From assembly GCA_021234155.1 (NCBI GenBank), contig JAJEKV010000914.1:1-64000 (forward strand): a stretch of DNA of 64,000 nt, written 5' to 3'. Positions 1-11,610 of this stretch are shown here, piece by piece. The DNA is from Isoetes taiwanensis (lineage: Eukaryota > Streptophyta > Lycopodiopsida > Isoetales > Isoetaceae). The notes under the pieces are model-generated. The model searched no databases and was not told the DNA's origin. It saw only the letters and a program-made list of their open reading frames with translations. How positions within the stretch are numbered: position 1 is the stretch's first letter; every line of letters starts with the position of its first letter. The position numbers were made by a program, and so were the translations under genes.

Positions 1-533
1 ACTCCTCGAAGATACTCTTCCAGGAGGACCCGCGGATCTACCAGAGAAGTCCAGACTATGTCACGCGGGATTTATTTGAAGAGGAAGAAGGAGAATGAAT
101 AAATGAGAGAAAGATGATAAGCCTTTGAGACACCAACATGTTCATATGGTTTCCAATAGAGAGAAAACCGAAAGGAGACAAGACTCAAAACTCATCTAAA
201 AACTTATGAGCTAATCCCCACTCATATATATAGTACAATGGGCCCAATATAGACACTGACCGGATTCCCGTCGACCGGCGGCGGCCCGACGCAGGTGAAT
301 ATTGGCGGTGCTCTTGAAGTGCTTCAGAATCACGCTGACGTCGACGCCAAGCAAGGATTCCGTCATTACTGGTCTTGATGCTCTTGTTGATGTACCAAAG
401 GCTTTGATCACCGCTAGTTCTTCTGAGGTTTGGATGTCTCGAATTCGGTTGACTGGAGAGGATCTCGAGCCGACCGGTCCGACGAGGTGATGAATAGTCC
501 CGCACGGTGAGGCAGATCGAACACCCCCCAAAC
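1..533 (-). repeat. 3' LTR of the gypsy element (partial)
   Basis: The sequence aligns with 10319-10870, including a long shared block around 85-265 with the TATATATA stretch and the CAATATAGACAC motif. It ends at ACACCCCCCAAACG, which is the inverted counterpart of TGTTTGGGGGT at the inner edge of the right LTR. About 20 bp of the LTR lie left of the window. No convincing polypurine tract is visible next to it. Confidence 0.75.
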
Positions 534-1960
534 GTACCGTGAGTGAAGAAAGGAGGAAGCGTCGGGAGGGCGGAAGCCATCATCGAAAAGTGATCCTCAC
601 GAGTGAGGACGCACCATTATGGCACCGGCCGAAGGAGATCTTGGCGTGATTGAAGAGCTTCGAGGTGTGTTTTGGCCAAGGGGCGTGATCAGCATCAATA
701 AGAAAACGAGAGGCGCACCACGTCTTCGCGCGGCGTGGCGTCACGAAGAAATGTCCCGACGCACTCCATGAGGAAACGAGTCGAAAGAGCCAAATCGACA
801 GCAGTATTTGGATTGGTAATGGAAAATGGGATTACCCGATTTAAGGAGCTTAGTACGTTTGCGGGGGCGGCAAAACCATGAAGATGGAGGAAGGATCGGG
901 TGAGGTGGAGGCGTGCGCGAAGAAGGTGTTGAGACCATGAAGCGCTGTCTGGCGGTGTTGCCAACCACGCTCGTTAGCAATGTAGATCCAATTGGTGGTG
1001 TTGTCGGTAGTAGCAGCTTCTTCCCCAATGTGAGCGGCGAATAAAACGTGGATCCCACCTAGATCCGTCGAGATCCAGGTGGTGTCCAGCCACCATGACC
1101 ATCCACAGACCTTGGTCCAAAAGGAAGGCGCCAATCGAAGTTAGGAACCCAGAAGCGTGGAGGTACGCCTGGAAGCAGGGAGAAGGAAACCATGCCCGGG
1201 CGTTGGTTGCCGAGCGCCTCCGGAGATTGATCGACAAGATCCGGATCAAGTGCGCCACCAGCCATCCCAAAGAGAAGAGAGTTAGAGAGTTGGGAGGGCT
1301 ATCCCATCCTTGCAAACCCGTCTTGCTATCCAAAGAGCCCTCAGAATCCATTGAAAAACCCGGTGAGGTGTCATGACATAGACTGTGCATAGGGAAGATC
1401 TTGAGGATGTCCTAGATACTTCCTAATTTGTTGTTGCTTCCGCCGAGAGATAAATGATTGGCAAGCATGCATGTACTCCCGATGAAAAGTTTTGGTCCGG
1501 CGGGATCCGCAAGATATGGATTGTTATCCCCGGCACCCCATTGCCAGATGGGGTCACCACGAAAAGTCGGGCGTGGCCCATTGCCAAAGTTTTCCAATGT
1601 ATCACCGGATAGAAACATGAAAGATATAAGCCATGGGTCAACCACCGGAAAGTGAGAAAGTCCGGATCGGACAAAGGTATGAGATCAAACAACAAGGGCA
1701 CAAAGACAACCCTTGTCTTCAATGGAGAGTTCTCGCCAACCGAAAAAAACCTTTGCTGATGGGAGATCCCGCAGGGGCCATCCGCCCGCGTGCCACTTTG
1801 AAAGGGAAGAGGCGTACGAAAGCAACCACATAATCATGATAAAGGGTGATTTGGGAAGTCCACGGCATTCTTTTGAAGAATTGAAGTCTCAAGGCCAAGT
1901 TTGGCTTGAGCCTCACTGCCAGATCGAATAGCTTCTTTACCGTTGTTCGAGATCAATGGA
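534..1960 (-). other. degenerate 3' internal region, unrecognised minus ORFs
   Basis: Overlapping minus-strand ORFs (about 700-1140, 974-1390, 1412-1722) look like one reading frame broken by indels. One segment has a hydrophobic stretch followed by arginines (near 1265-1310), which could be a membrane segment, but I recognise no family. It may be an additional ORF downstream of pol, as in some plant gypsy elements. That is inference from position only. Confidence 0.3.
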
Positions 1961-1964
1961 TCGT

Positions 1965-3330
1965 TTATTTTCCTTTCGGTAGGGAGGCGTGATTGGTCAC
2001 TTTAATTCGCTTTTTCTCGAGAAGGATTGACCTCGGGAGGAAGATTTTGGCAGTATTGAGACTAAGCACCGGCACCTCCGCTATCGAAAAGTATTTTCTC
2101 TGCTTTCTCGCACTCCTCTCGTAAGCTGATCTTGAAGAGAGGTGAGCTGAGAGGTTCTGTAGAAAGCCGAGCTGGCCAAGGAGGCAACTTGAGCGCCCCG
2201 CCGAAAAGATTTTGAACTTGAGTGCTGAAATTTTCATACGCTCTGAGTACAAGGCATTGAGTTTAGCAATATCTTCATCCTGGTACTGTGAGAGAAATTT
2301 TGGACTTGTTGTGCTCCAACAGAGTCTGAATTCTCCGGATCGAGCCGAGCCTCGGCTGATCCGCGAAAGGCTGACTTGAGCTTGTGTACTTGAGATCCGC
2401 ATGAGCCCAAGAGAGCCATGCTTGTCTTGAAGTTTGGCTCTCCAAAAAGTTGCAACTCTGGGCATGCGCCTGGAAGGTCTTGGTGCACCGCACGTGAGGC
2501 CTCGAGTGCCCAGTGAACCCCGCCCACAAGAGCGCCTTTGGGATTCCCTCAGAACTTAAGAGTAAAGCAGCCTGAGCATCCCGCCGACATCGATACAACA
2601 ACGGGACGAGAGGGTGTTGTGGTGGTGGAACCGGCCGCTATTCGGGTTTGGGAGGTTTGGGAAAAAATGGTGGGAAGTGGATGGTGTAGCGGAGGAAGAG
2701 ACAAAGTGACATGAGTGTGGACTGTGGTCATGACCCGGGGAAGATGGGCGATGTGCCAACTTGGTGATTGACCTGGAAGGGGAGCTGAAAGTGGAAGTAT
2801 GAGAATTTGGTGGTGTGGGAGGGAAGTACGACGGATGAGGGCTTGAAAGTGCCCTCCCATAAACTTCCGGAATGGAAGTGGTACTGGAAGGCGTCCATTT
2901 CTTGGAGAAGACGATAGAACATCATTTAAATAATCTATGTGGTGCTTTGAGTGTGTAGCAAGAAGGACCAAAGTTATAGAAAGGTTTATTGATATGGGTG
3001 TTCTTGATAGAATACCCAAGGAATTTTCGCCACAAAAATTTAACAAAGGTCTCATGAGGCTTGTCGATATTGGTCGACGATGGACATTGGCGTGATAAGG
3101 GTGTGCACCAAACTCTACGCGGACATCAATATCCCGGGGAGCAGCGACATACATGATACACAAGGAGTGTGCAAGGGAATATGAAATACCTCAGAAATCA
3201 AATGTTGAGTCAATGAAATAGTGGTGCCATCGACCACAGTGGTGTAACCTTTGGGGCTGTTAACAATATTGGCGATGAACTGTCGTGAATCAAGGCAGGA
3301 TTTGGAGCGGAAGTTCCATTTGAGAATTCA
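1965..3330 (-). pseudogene. broken ORF, possible plant transposon-protein-like domain
   Basis: Three overlapping minus-strand ORFs (1965-2465, 2275-2601, 2549-3163), plus about 150 bp upstream to about 3330, read as one broken protein. Near 3150-3300 the translation runs FIANIVNSPKGYTTVVDG, then a TISLTQHLISEVFHIP segment. It resembles the 'V.G..I.(F/L)....I...LGIP' pattern of the putative plant transposon protein domain found in gypsy-associated ORFs. Downstream the protein becomes Pro/Ser/Thr/His rich, then charged. No catalytic motif is visible. The similarity is from memory and weak. The region may be an extra ORF of the enclosing element or the remains of a different element. Confidence 0.35.
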
Positions 3331-3337
3331 TTAAAAG

Positions 3338-4435
3338 TTGGTGTCGTTTCAGCCGACTTTTATTGGGACAACAAGGGCTTCACGGAAAGTGGGCGCCAAG
3401 AAGGATACTGATGCAAAAAGGGCCGGATCCTTGGGAGCAAAGAGCTTGAAGTGTAGAAAATCTTGGGGGCGTATGGGAATGATTTTTAACGGAAGAGAGA
3501 TGCCAAAGGCGAAGACGAAAGTCGAAAGAACGGAGGATGAAGGCGCAGAGGAACTAAAAGGTTTGTTTTAGGGCGCATAACCGGAGGCTAAGAGGTATGA
3601 AGAGGGCTTAAACAAGAACCGCTGATGATGCCAGGTGTCAAAAGATGCTAAGAAGGGGATTGAGAGGCAAAAAATTTGGCTAAGTCCCCAAAAACGAAGG
3701 GAGAAGCAATGAACGGTGAGGATGAGACGTGAAAGAAAGATCGATGTGACAGATGGCAAAGGACATCCATTAATGTTCGACGGGCGTGGAAAGAAGGAAT
3801 GGCATTCACCGCCGGGCAACTCGGCGGGATATCATTAAAAGGAATGTGTCGAAGGTACCATGGCTAGATATGCGGGCGGAGAAAGATTCTCATTTTAGAA
3901 AAAAACTTTGCATTGCAAACACGCTGGCGATTTGTGTGATTGGTCCACGCCGACAAGGAGTTCCTCGCTTGGCTATATAAGATTTTAACCGAGAGAAACG
4001 AAGGCATCCGATGGCGCCAAGATGGCCGCTGGTTTTTGAACGAAGATTGCACCATGCCGACTAAACTGTCAGGAGTGGATCACTTGTAAGATGAATTGTT
4101 CGGATCTCTGGCGCCACAACCGGGTGGCATTCGTGATGGACCGGTGTGCGGGATGGTGAACATCCCGACTCAAGACCAACGGATGGAGGTGGTTCTCAGA
4201 CCTTCGCCGGGATCCGAGCGTAACCTCTACCATCTCCTCTCAAGATCACCGCCCGAACCCGAGTAGAGGGTTTTTCCTCTTAGGACTTAGTAGATAGGGC
4301 TCGAGCCTGTTTTTGTATATAGCGCCCATAGCGTGAAATAGCCGGGGCTGCGCCCACATTTTGTAAAAAATCTCCACTATAATATAATCTACCGCCTTTC
4401 TAGTCACTGTGGTGTTTGATTCTTTGAACTGCCTC
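3338..4435 (-). other. 3' spacer of gypsy element, no recognised gene
   Basis: Short ORFs occur on both strands (a 77-aa plus ORF at 3338-3571 and minus ORFs at 3568-3819 and 3864-4055), none recognised. The 4130-4430 stretch has a promoter- or LTR-like look, with TATATAGCGCCC near 4315 and an AT-rich block near 4380. The palindrome TGGCGCCA lies at 4109-4116. I cannot decide whether this is part of the enclosing element or a nested fragment. Confidence 0.3.
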
Positions 4436-4439
4436 GTTT

Positions 4440-6940
4440 GATGTTCACTTTCTCGCGGTGATGAAATGCTTTGAGACTAAAAACCATTAACTAATGTAGG
4501 TAATGGAGTGCCATCTAATTCAGCCGAGTTGGAAAACACTTGGTCTAACCACTTGAACAATTTGATAAGGGCCAAGCCAACTAAAACTTGAGTTTACCCG
4601 GAAAATTTTTGTACCGAATCATAAAGAAGAACCAAATCTCCTTGTTTGAATGTTTTTGTCTTCAAACGCTTGTCATGTAAAGATTTTTGCAACTGTTGTC
4701 CATGAAGAACATTTAATATAAGCATCCCTTCAAGTTCATCCAACCGTTTCTAATTGATAGACCCGCTCTTTTGAGAGCAACCGGTGGATTATGAGCAAGA
4801 GCTGTTGAAACCGGAGTGTTGGAAGAATGTATTCAAAGGGCATGAGAGCTTCCTGACCATAAACCAATTTAAAAGGAGTGTGACCAGTAGCAATCTTGAA
4901 ACAAGTATTGTAGGCCCAAAGAATAAAAAGAGGGAAGTTTTGTCTCCGCCAATCTGTGCGGAAGCGCCACAAATTTTCTTTGAGAATGGTGACCAGAGTT
5001 TTTGTTGGTGCTTCGCCAACCCATTGCCTTGAGGATAGTAAGGTGTGCTCTTGTGATGATGGATCAAGAGATAATCCGTCACGCCTTTGATAGTATGATT
5101 GATGAAATGAACACCACGGTCCAATCGACCAGCCCGCGGGGGCAGCCGAATCGCGGATAATTTGTTGATAGAGGACTCGAAATGCTTGCGAAAGTTGTTG
5201 TCCGGAAGTGCACAAGCTTCCGCCCATTTGGTGCGAGTCGCGAGAAAGAGAATGTATCGAACACAGTGTGCCGCCGCAGAGGGTCTATAGGTCCCACAAA
5301 GTCCATTCCCCATTTGTCAAGGGAAGTGGGCGTGGCGGGCTGGCCAAGGGAAGAGCCACGTCGTCAGGCGCCCCACCCGGGCAAGCGCCACACGCGCGGG
5401 CGTGGCGTGGAGCATCTTTAAAGAGCGGGGCCAATAATACCCGGGAGAAGGATTTTTGCGGCCGTGGTGTCACCATGAAAAATGACCACCACCGAGCCCT
5501 TGATGAGCTCGAACAATGTCCGGAACTTCATGAGGTAGAACACAAATGGCCGCAAGGATGGTGTCCTTACCCTTTTGTAGAGATGTCCCGCGAACCATGG
5601 TGTAGTCACGGACCTCCGCGGAGAAATTGATGGCGACGGATTGTCGCCATGTGAGAGAGCGCCTCATCTTCCGTGGAAGAGCACCGTGAGGAGGTACCGC
5701 TGAAAATCATGAAACCAATGTGGTGTTGCCGTGACTAAAAAGAGTTGAGCATCAGGGAAGGCATCCGAGACCCTCGCGGTGATCATCCGTGGATGCGGAA
5801 AGATAATCCGAACAACATGAGATTTGCCCGCTTTTATGAACGATTTCAAAAGGAGCAAATTCTTTGAGAAGAAGGACCCAACGAAAATGCGCCCGCGGGC
5901 GGATTTGTTGATCAAATAGAGAAGTGCTTGGTGGTCCACAAAGAACTTGATTTGATCGCCAAAAAGGTAATGACGGAAGCGTTGGACATGTAAAATGAGA
6001 CCCAAAGCTTCACGCCGGCGTAATAGTTGCGCCGTTTAATTGAGTTTTACCGGCGAAGCGATTTGGTTTATCGCAGTGATCATATTCTTGGAGAAAGAAC
6101 AGCTCCAATAGCAAACGCCGAGACATCGACATGAACGCGGAAAGGGCTTGTCCCATTGAGGAGGAACAAGAACCCAAAGTTCGAGTGAAGAAAAAAGCTT
6201 CACCTGTTGAAAGCGTCACTGGGAATTCCAAGCCCGTGATTCACACCCGTGAGTTTATGAATGGGATCCGCAATGGCTGCACCCGTGTATGAAGGTGGAG
6301 TAATAATTGACCTTTCCTGTGAAAGAGCGCGTCTCTTTGATATTGGTCGGTGCTTGAGCTTTGAGCACACAACCGATTTTAAGGTGATCAAGGTGATTCC
6401 CGCCACGACAACATGGCCTAAACGGTAACACCGTAGTGACGCAAAAGGTGCATTTCTCGTGATTGAGACTAATGCCTGACTCATCACATCGAAGACGAAG
6501 TTCCAATTTATCCAAATGGTCACCATGGAACCAGAGGCGAGAAGTCATCTTGAAAATTTGCAAGAAGGGATTTTCCTTCATGAAATCATGAAAACCGAGA
6601 GCATGATGCTGAAATGTTGAAGGAGAGTTGGATAATCCAAAAGGAACCACCTTGTAGGCAAAAGTGACTTACCTGGTGGTGAAAGTGGTCTTGAGTTGAT
6701 CAGATTCTTTGATGGAGATTTGATTGTAGCTTAAAACCATCCATAAAGGAGTACATTCATGTCCAGCCACTTCTTCCAGAACTTGGTCTCGTGAAGGGAA
6801 GTGGAAAATGATCACGCCCGGGGCCTGATTGAGTTTCGGATAGTCCACACGCACGCGGATCTTACCATTGTGCTTAAGGGCAATGACGATAGGGCTCACC
6901 CATTCGTAATGTTTGACCTCATAGATCAAAACCCGCAAAG
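4440..6940 (-). pseudogene. gypsy pol: reverse transcriptase, RNase H, integrase
   Basis: The RT begins near 6940 with YEWVSPIVIALKHNGKIRVR and a VDYPKLN motif, followed by MVPFGLSNSPSTFQ at 6650 and LNHEKCTF. The connection to RNase H reads IKETRSFTGKVNYYSTFI. RNase H follows at about 6230-5664 with VDHQALLYLINKSARGR and GKSHVV. The integrase has a zinc-binding end near 5560-5370 (RHARACGACPG), the core near 5310-4800 (FINHTIKGVTDYL, HHHKSTPYYPQGNG, TGHTPFKLVYGQEALMPFEY), and a C-terminal segment at 4690-4445 that contains GDLVLLYDS and LDGTPLPTLVNG. At least eight frame breaks separate these pieces. The RT active-site segment is degraded near 6560 (IFKMTSRLW where a DD motif is expected). 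Order and motifs make the identification secure. Confidence 0.88.
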
Positions 6941-7129
6941 AAGGAGTTTGTCAATTTCGCCTTGACGCCGATCACGGTAATTAGGGTTGAGCTCACATCG
7001 TCGCTGCTACACCGGTCGCGGCATCGATTTGGTAGGAATGGTGAGTTCCCCAAGCTTTTGTTGATTCCCTCAAGATCTTTGTAACCCGTGCCAAAATGTG
7101 TTTGAATTTTTGAACAGCGTGACGACCTG

Positions 7130-8150
7130 CTACGATAAGGAGCCGGAAGGTTTGCAGAATGCGATAAAAGTTGATTGTTGCCAACATCCACAATCTCGAT
7201 TTCCGAGTCCGAATATGGGGTATGACTTCGCAAAGATCCGGACAATGTGTGCAGGAGGTTGGAGCATAACCGGATGCGCGGCACTTTGCGCGGGTGAAAA
7301 AAGAGAGGTTGCTGGCCATCTAGCTGGTTGCTTCATGACCGCGTACATCAGGAGGAGTTGGCCGGAGTGTCGATCCGAAAAGTGATCAACGCGTTGGATT
7401 CGATTGCAAGGAGCCAGGTAGGGGTCAAGCAAGGCAGCCACAGCCCGGTCCCGATCAAGAGTCATTTCTCCCAAGGATCAAAGATATTCGGGGTAGGATG
7501 ATAGAGGCGCAGCGGTGGAGCCCGAACTTGATAAATATTTCCGAGCCTTCTTCGAATGTCCGAGAGAGAGGGTTCCGCATTGTCAACCGAAATGATCCCG
7601 CCTGTTTGCAAGTCCATGGTGGCATTGAGATGACCATCTCAGGATGACTAACCGGGTCCGCGGGCCCAAGAATGGATACTTTTTGCCCGGCGGAGAAAGG
7701 GTCTGCCCACCAAGATTTCATAGTCACCGATCTTCGCCAGCCTTCCAAACTCCAAATTCCATGGGAAAGCGGAGATCACCAATGTTGATGTGAAGAATAG
7801 GTGTGACGCCTTGAGGTCTCGTGGATATGGCCATTAGCCAATTTGATGTCATATGGGGCACCTAAAGAGTTGTGTGATGCCCATTTGTTTATGAGTTTAT
7901 CCGTGATGAGATTGTTGCACTACCTCCATCGATTTGAACATGGTTGACTTGTTGATTTCCCACCGTTGCATGGACCGTGGGTGTAGAGGTAGCTACAGCC
8001 CCAACTAAAAATGGGGTTGGGAGTGGTAACCGGTCCTGAGAGCAGGACAGAAGTTTTAAAATGTTTGCCAAGCTTAAAGGAATTTTGATCTTGGCAAGCT
8101 CCTCTTGGAGTTCGAGAGGTACATGAGAAAAGGATCTGGCGGGTTCCAAT
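7130..8150 (-). pseudogene. gypsy protease region
   Basis: The minus strand reads VGNQQVNHVQIDGGSATI near 7915-7975. This fits a retropepsin active site of the D-G-G-S type used by many plant gypsy proteases. Further downstream (7748-7455) a second fragment contains GQKVSILGPADPVS and a MVISMPPWTCK segment, consistent with the rest of the protease and the linker to RT. The frame is interrupted several times. It lies between the gag zinc knuckles and RT, as expected for Ty3/gypsy. Confidence 0.6.
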
Positions 8151-8720
8151 CGGTGCGGAGGCGTAAGGTGGAAGCAAAGAACTTTTTGAGTAAGTCAACC
8201 CTACCGCAATATTGGGATATGTCCGAGAGCGTGGAGGTTGAGATGTTGAAGGTGCATCATGTCTTTGTTGAGCTCTGGTGGCATGAACATTTGCCATGTG
8301 CGCCTTCGCCAGTAGCCTTGCATGAGATTCAAAATGCTTGGCTTAACTTTTGGGCATGACATTTGGCATGAGCTTTTCTAAGTTAGGTGCAAAGTGAACC
8401 TTTTTCGCCCCTCATGAGGAAGGGTGTCAACCGCGCGGTTTGCGTGGTCCTTCTGAATAATAGTCAAGGGACGGATGCCTTGGTCCGGCGTGAAACTGTG
8501 ACCAACCCAATTTGACGGGCCGTACGGGAGTGACGGGAGCCCGAAAATTGCCCTCTTAAGCTTGTTGATCCAAACAGGTTGGATTTTGTCGAGCTCGGTT
8601 GGATAGCGTGGATTGCTGAGGTTTGGGGGCTTTTTAAGAACTGGTCGGCCTTGTTTTGCCATTGCCAGTCGAGTTGGTAAGCCGAGGCGGGATCATGTGG
8701 TCTCGATTGTACCCGTGAAG

Positions 8721-10190
8721 TCAGATTTCAACCTCGTGGAAGTTGAGGACACTGGTGGTAAGGGACCCCATTCTACGCTGATAACACCGCTTTAGAAGGA
8801 TCAAAAGCGAGGACGCTGGTTGATCCTCGTGGTTGGTCCCGCGGCCGAGAGAGTTGCGCGGGTCGCACCTCGCCAAGAGGTGGCTGCCGACAGTGTGATT
8901 GTGGTCGAGGGTGGCTTGCAATTGATAAACCATTTTTAAGGAACGGCAGGGGATGAGGGCAGTGCACTCTTCCGCGGCATGATTGCACATGTTGCATCGC
9001 TTGCAATGAGGCGGGCCATTGGTGGAGTTGCACTCATTGGCCAAATGGCCTTGATATTTGCAAAGATGGCACCAGATTTGATCGCGCTGGTGGATTAGCG
9101 TGTTGAGGTGAACACCGTTTGTGGAACCATGACGGTGGAATGAACGGGAGCTCTTGAAGAGCCACGGGAGGAAACATTGATGAAAGTGATTGACAAGTTT
9201 CGATAGCCCGCCCAAAGTTTTTGGACGCGGTATTCAGTCATGAGTCGAATAGCGTGAGGAAGTCCTTGGAGAAACCCAGACCAAAATGGCTCGTAGGGTA
9301 CTCCTTGAGCTTACTTTTTAGCGTAATGTGAAGTCGATCAAAAAAAATCCCGGACTCAGTGGGCTCTTGTTGAAGTTCATTGAGTTGCTTGAGATGAAGT
9401 TGATCATCATCCGTGGTCCCGTAATGAGAGAAAGGCGCATTTCGGACCAGATCTTGTTTCCAATGGCTTTTGTTGGACATGAGCCATTGATGAGGAGAGC
9501 CACGCAGCGGTGGTGGAAAAGATGTGGAATTTCAGTTGAGGTTGGCAAAGGTGGACCATTTAGGACAGCTAGAGCCTCAAATTCTTCCATGTGGGCCCCG
9601 AGCACTTTGGTCTAACGGTTTGCCTTCGCGGTTGCCAAAGGTGGGATAAGTCAGCCGCAGTTTGAAAGGTAGATGTGAAAGTGTCTGGGCTGACATGTGG
9701 ACAAGATAGTGAGGATATGGAGAGTGAGGAGGATGGGGCATTGTGCCCCGACGGACCCCCGATGAAGGGGTGACCGTGGTTGAGAAACCAAGTAGCCGGA
9801 GCATTGGTTTTGAGATCCTGTAAGGTTGTAAAAATGGAAGAGCTGGGGAAACGAGGGGAAAGGATATTCCCCGGTAGGCGCAAAGGAGACATGTGGATAG
9901 CCGCATGCCCACCGGGGAGATGATGGTGGCGGCGAAGAGGCGATGGCCCAAGAATGATGGATGCAGGTACGTTCGGGTATGAAAGTACGTTGAGAAGGTT
10001 GAGCCGGATAAAGGCTCCACGAGCAGTGATGAGGGGACCGAGGTTGTGAGCAATGTTTGCACTGGGGCGGGAACCGGGGCTCCAGAGCCGACACGAGGGT
10101 GGGTGGCGGGACCCGAATTTAGACCGGTAAGATGGCCTCCCTCTATGTCATAAGCGTATCCATACATGTCGCCATCAGTTTCCGGCGCTG
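8721..10190 (-). pseudogene. gypsy gag with CCHC zinc knuckles
   Basis: Gag lies directly after the primer-binding site. A Pro/Ser/Thr-rich N-terminal part (10167-9570) is followed by a gag-like core with FDRLHITLKSKLKEYPTSHF near 9330. A nucleocapsid segment near 9080-8960 has two Cys/His knuckles, CHLCKYQGHLANEC (C-X2-C-X4-H-X4-C) and a second CKRCNMCNHAAEEC. Several frames are needed, so the gene is broken. Gag packages the element RNA. Confidence 0.7.
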
Positions 10191-10276
10191 ATGGCGCCTG
10201 GTGATGCCTGCCCGGAGAAAGGAGTTCTTCCGGGCGTGAAATTAGGGCCGACTATGGCGGCTTAAGTAGGAGAAAA

Positions 10277-10298
10277 TCGCACCCGCAACGGGCGCCGG
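10277..10298 (-). promoter_or_regulatory. gypsy primer-binding site, tRNA-Asp-like
   Basis: The minus strand reads CGGCGCCCGTTGCGGGTGCG directly inside the right LTR. Plant gypsy elements primed by tRNA-Asp have TGGCGCCGTTGCCGGGGA, so this is a degenerate match with one inserted C. It sits directly next to the LTR edge TGTTTGGGGG at 10299. Confidence 0.65.
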
Positions 10299-10876
10299 TG
10301 TTTGGGGGTGCGGGTTCGGGAACTCCCTGGAAGACAGCCCCTCCGTGAGGACCGATGGATCTAACAGGAGAGTCCGGGGACTATGTCACGCTGGATTTGG
10401 CTTTGAAGAGAAGAAAAGAAGAGAAACAAATAAATGAGAGAAAGATGATAAGCTTCCCCTTGATATCAATGATGAAAATACATGAGCTCGCACAGAGAGA
10501 AAACTGAAAGGAGACAAGACTCAAAACTCATCTAAAAACTTATGAGCTAACCCTACTCATATATATAGTACAATGGCCTGGGCCCAATATAGACACTCGA
10601 CCGATCTCGTGCGACCTGAAGGAGGCCCGATTTGCAGAATATTGGCGTGCCTCTTGAAGTGCCTAGAATCTGCCGACGCCGACGCTGGCGGTGACGGGCC
10701 GCCACTTGTGTCCGAGCGGCGCCTCTTGTTGACACAGCAAGGCTTTTGACGTGCGGGCCTCGCCGCCAGTCTTCAAGCGGAGGCTTGGATGTTCCGAATT
10801 GGCGGTTGACCGAGGATCTTTGAGCTTGACCTGGTCTCGGGACGATGATGAATAGTCCTGCACTGTGAGAGCACCA
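10299..10876 (-). repeat. 5' LTR of the gypsy element
   Basis: Aligns with 1-533, including the shared CAAGACTCAAAACTCATC block and the TATATATA stretch (10558-10567). It starts at its inner edge with TGTTTGGGGGT. Similarity stops at about GTGAG (10869), so the outer terminus is truncated or diverged. Confidence 0.78.
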
Positions 10877-10880
10877 GACT

Positions 10881-11268
10881 AACAATGCTTTTAGTGCCGA
10901 GCTTCTACCATCAGTTCGACTTCACAAAAGATTCCATGTGTCTTTGTTGGGACCCTATATGGCGAATCCATTTTTAGATCGAGTACCTCCACCTCCATCA
11001 CTAGTGGAAATTGATGATCATGAGGAGTTCGAGGTTCGAGAGATTCTGGACTCCAAGTTTCTTCATCGACAATTGTATTACCTTGTCGATTGAGAAAGAT
11101 ACTCACTAAGTGATAGAACCTGAGAGCCTGCCGAGAATCTGACTAATGCTCATGATAAAATTGCGGAGTTTCATTGACGTTACTCCAGGATAAGCCAAGT
11201 TTGAGTACTCATCCAGCCCGACGAGGACTCAATACGTCATAGGAGGGGATCATGCCATAGGAGGGGGA
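10881..11268 (+). pseudogene. chromovirus pol 3' end: integrase tail and chromodomain
   Basis: The plus strand reads RLHKRFHVSLLGPYMANPF, then PPPPSLVEIDDHEEFEVREI and LDSKFLHRQLYYLVD, followed by a stop. After the stop it continues ERYSLSDRT, stop, EPAENLTNAHDKIAEFH. This is the end of integrase plus the chromodomain of Ty3/gypsy chromoviruses. The stops fall exactly where the conserved tryptophans of LV.W.GY and TWEP are expected, so TGG has become TGA twice. The chromodomain directs integration by binding histone marks. A purine-rich AGGAGGGGGA at 11259-11268 followed by TG could be the polypurine tract and 3' LTR start. The fragment begins where the minus-strand gypsy LTR ends, so that element probably inserted into this one. 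Confidence 0.85.
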
Positions 11269-11610
11269 TGGTTGTGCGTATCTTGAAAGAGAAGAAAGGT
11301 TGTTTTGACTTCAACACTTTCGCTATATGCTATTATTTTGGCATTCTTTAAATTAACATCATGCTCATAAATGCTTCTAAACACCTGCAACGATTGTTCC
11401 AAACATCAGCATTTGATATACATGTTTACAAGCATAGAAGCTTGATCTGAACTCAGACAGTCTACTGACATGAACATGTGTCATTTTTCCCTGAGGTAGG
11501 CTCAACAATAATGTGCATGCATCACTTAGAGGAACAAACATATTTTTATCTAGAGATATCCCTAGGATGATAGTTATATTGAAGGAGCATCAGAGCCTGT
11601 TGAAACACTA
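11269..11610. other. AT-rich stretch, possible chromovirus 3' LTR start
   Basis: If AGGAGGGGGA at 11259-11268 is the polypurine tract, this stretch would be the start of the chromovirus 3' LTR. I see no matching second LTR in the window and no gene. Confidence 0.25.

Larger units (their letters stand above)
1..10876 (-). mobile_element. Ty3/gypsy LTR retrotransposon, decayed, left end cut by window
   Basis: Two related LTR sequences, about 1-533 and 10299-10876, bracket a minus-strand series of gag, protease, RT, RNase H and integrase fragments. The gene order PR-RT-RH-IN is that of Ty3/gypsy. A primer-binding site lies directly inside the right LTR, which fixes the orientation as minus. About 3.9 kb lie between the end of integrase (about 4440) and the left LTR, so this is a long-3'-spacer type like the Tat/Athila group, although I do not assign a lineage. 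The LTRs differ by many substitutions and indels and all ORFs are broken, so the copy is old or badly assembled. The right LTR lacks the terminal C-rich end seen in the left one. The target duplication cannot be tested because the left end is outside the window. Confidence 0.85.

Noticed and set aside
185-583. 132-codon minus ORF at the left end
   Set aside because: It lies inside the LTR of the gypsy element. The matching ORF in the right LTR is not conserved.
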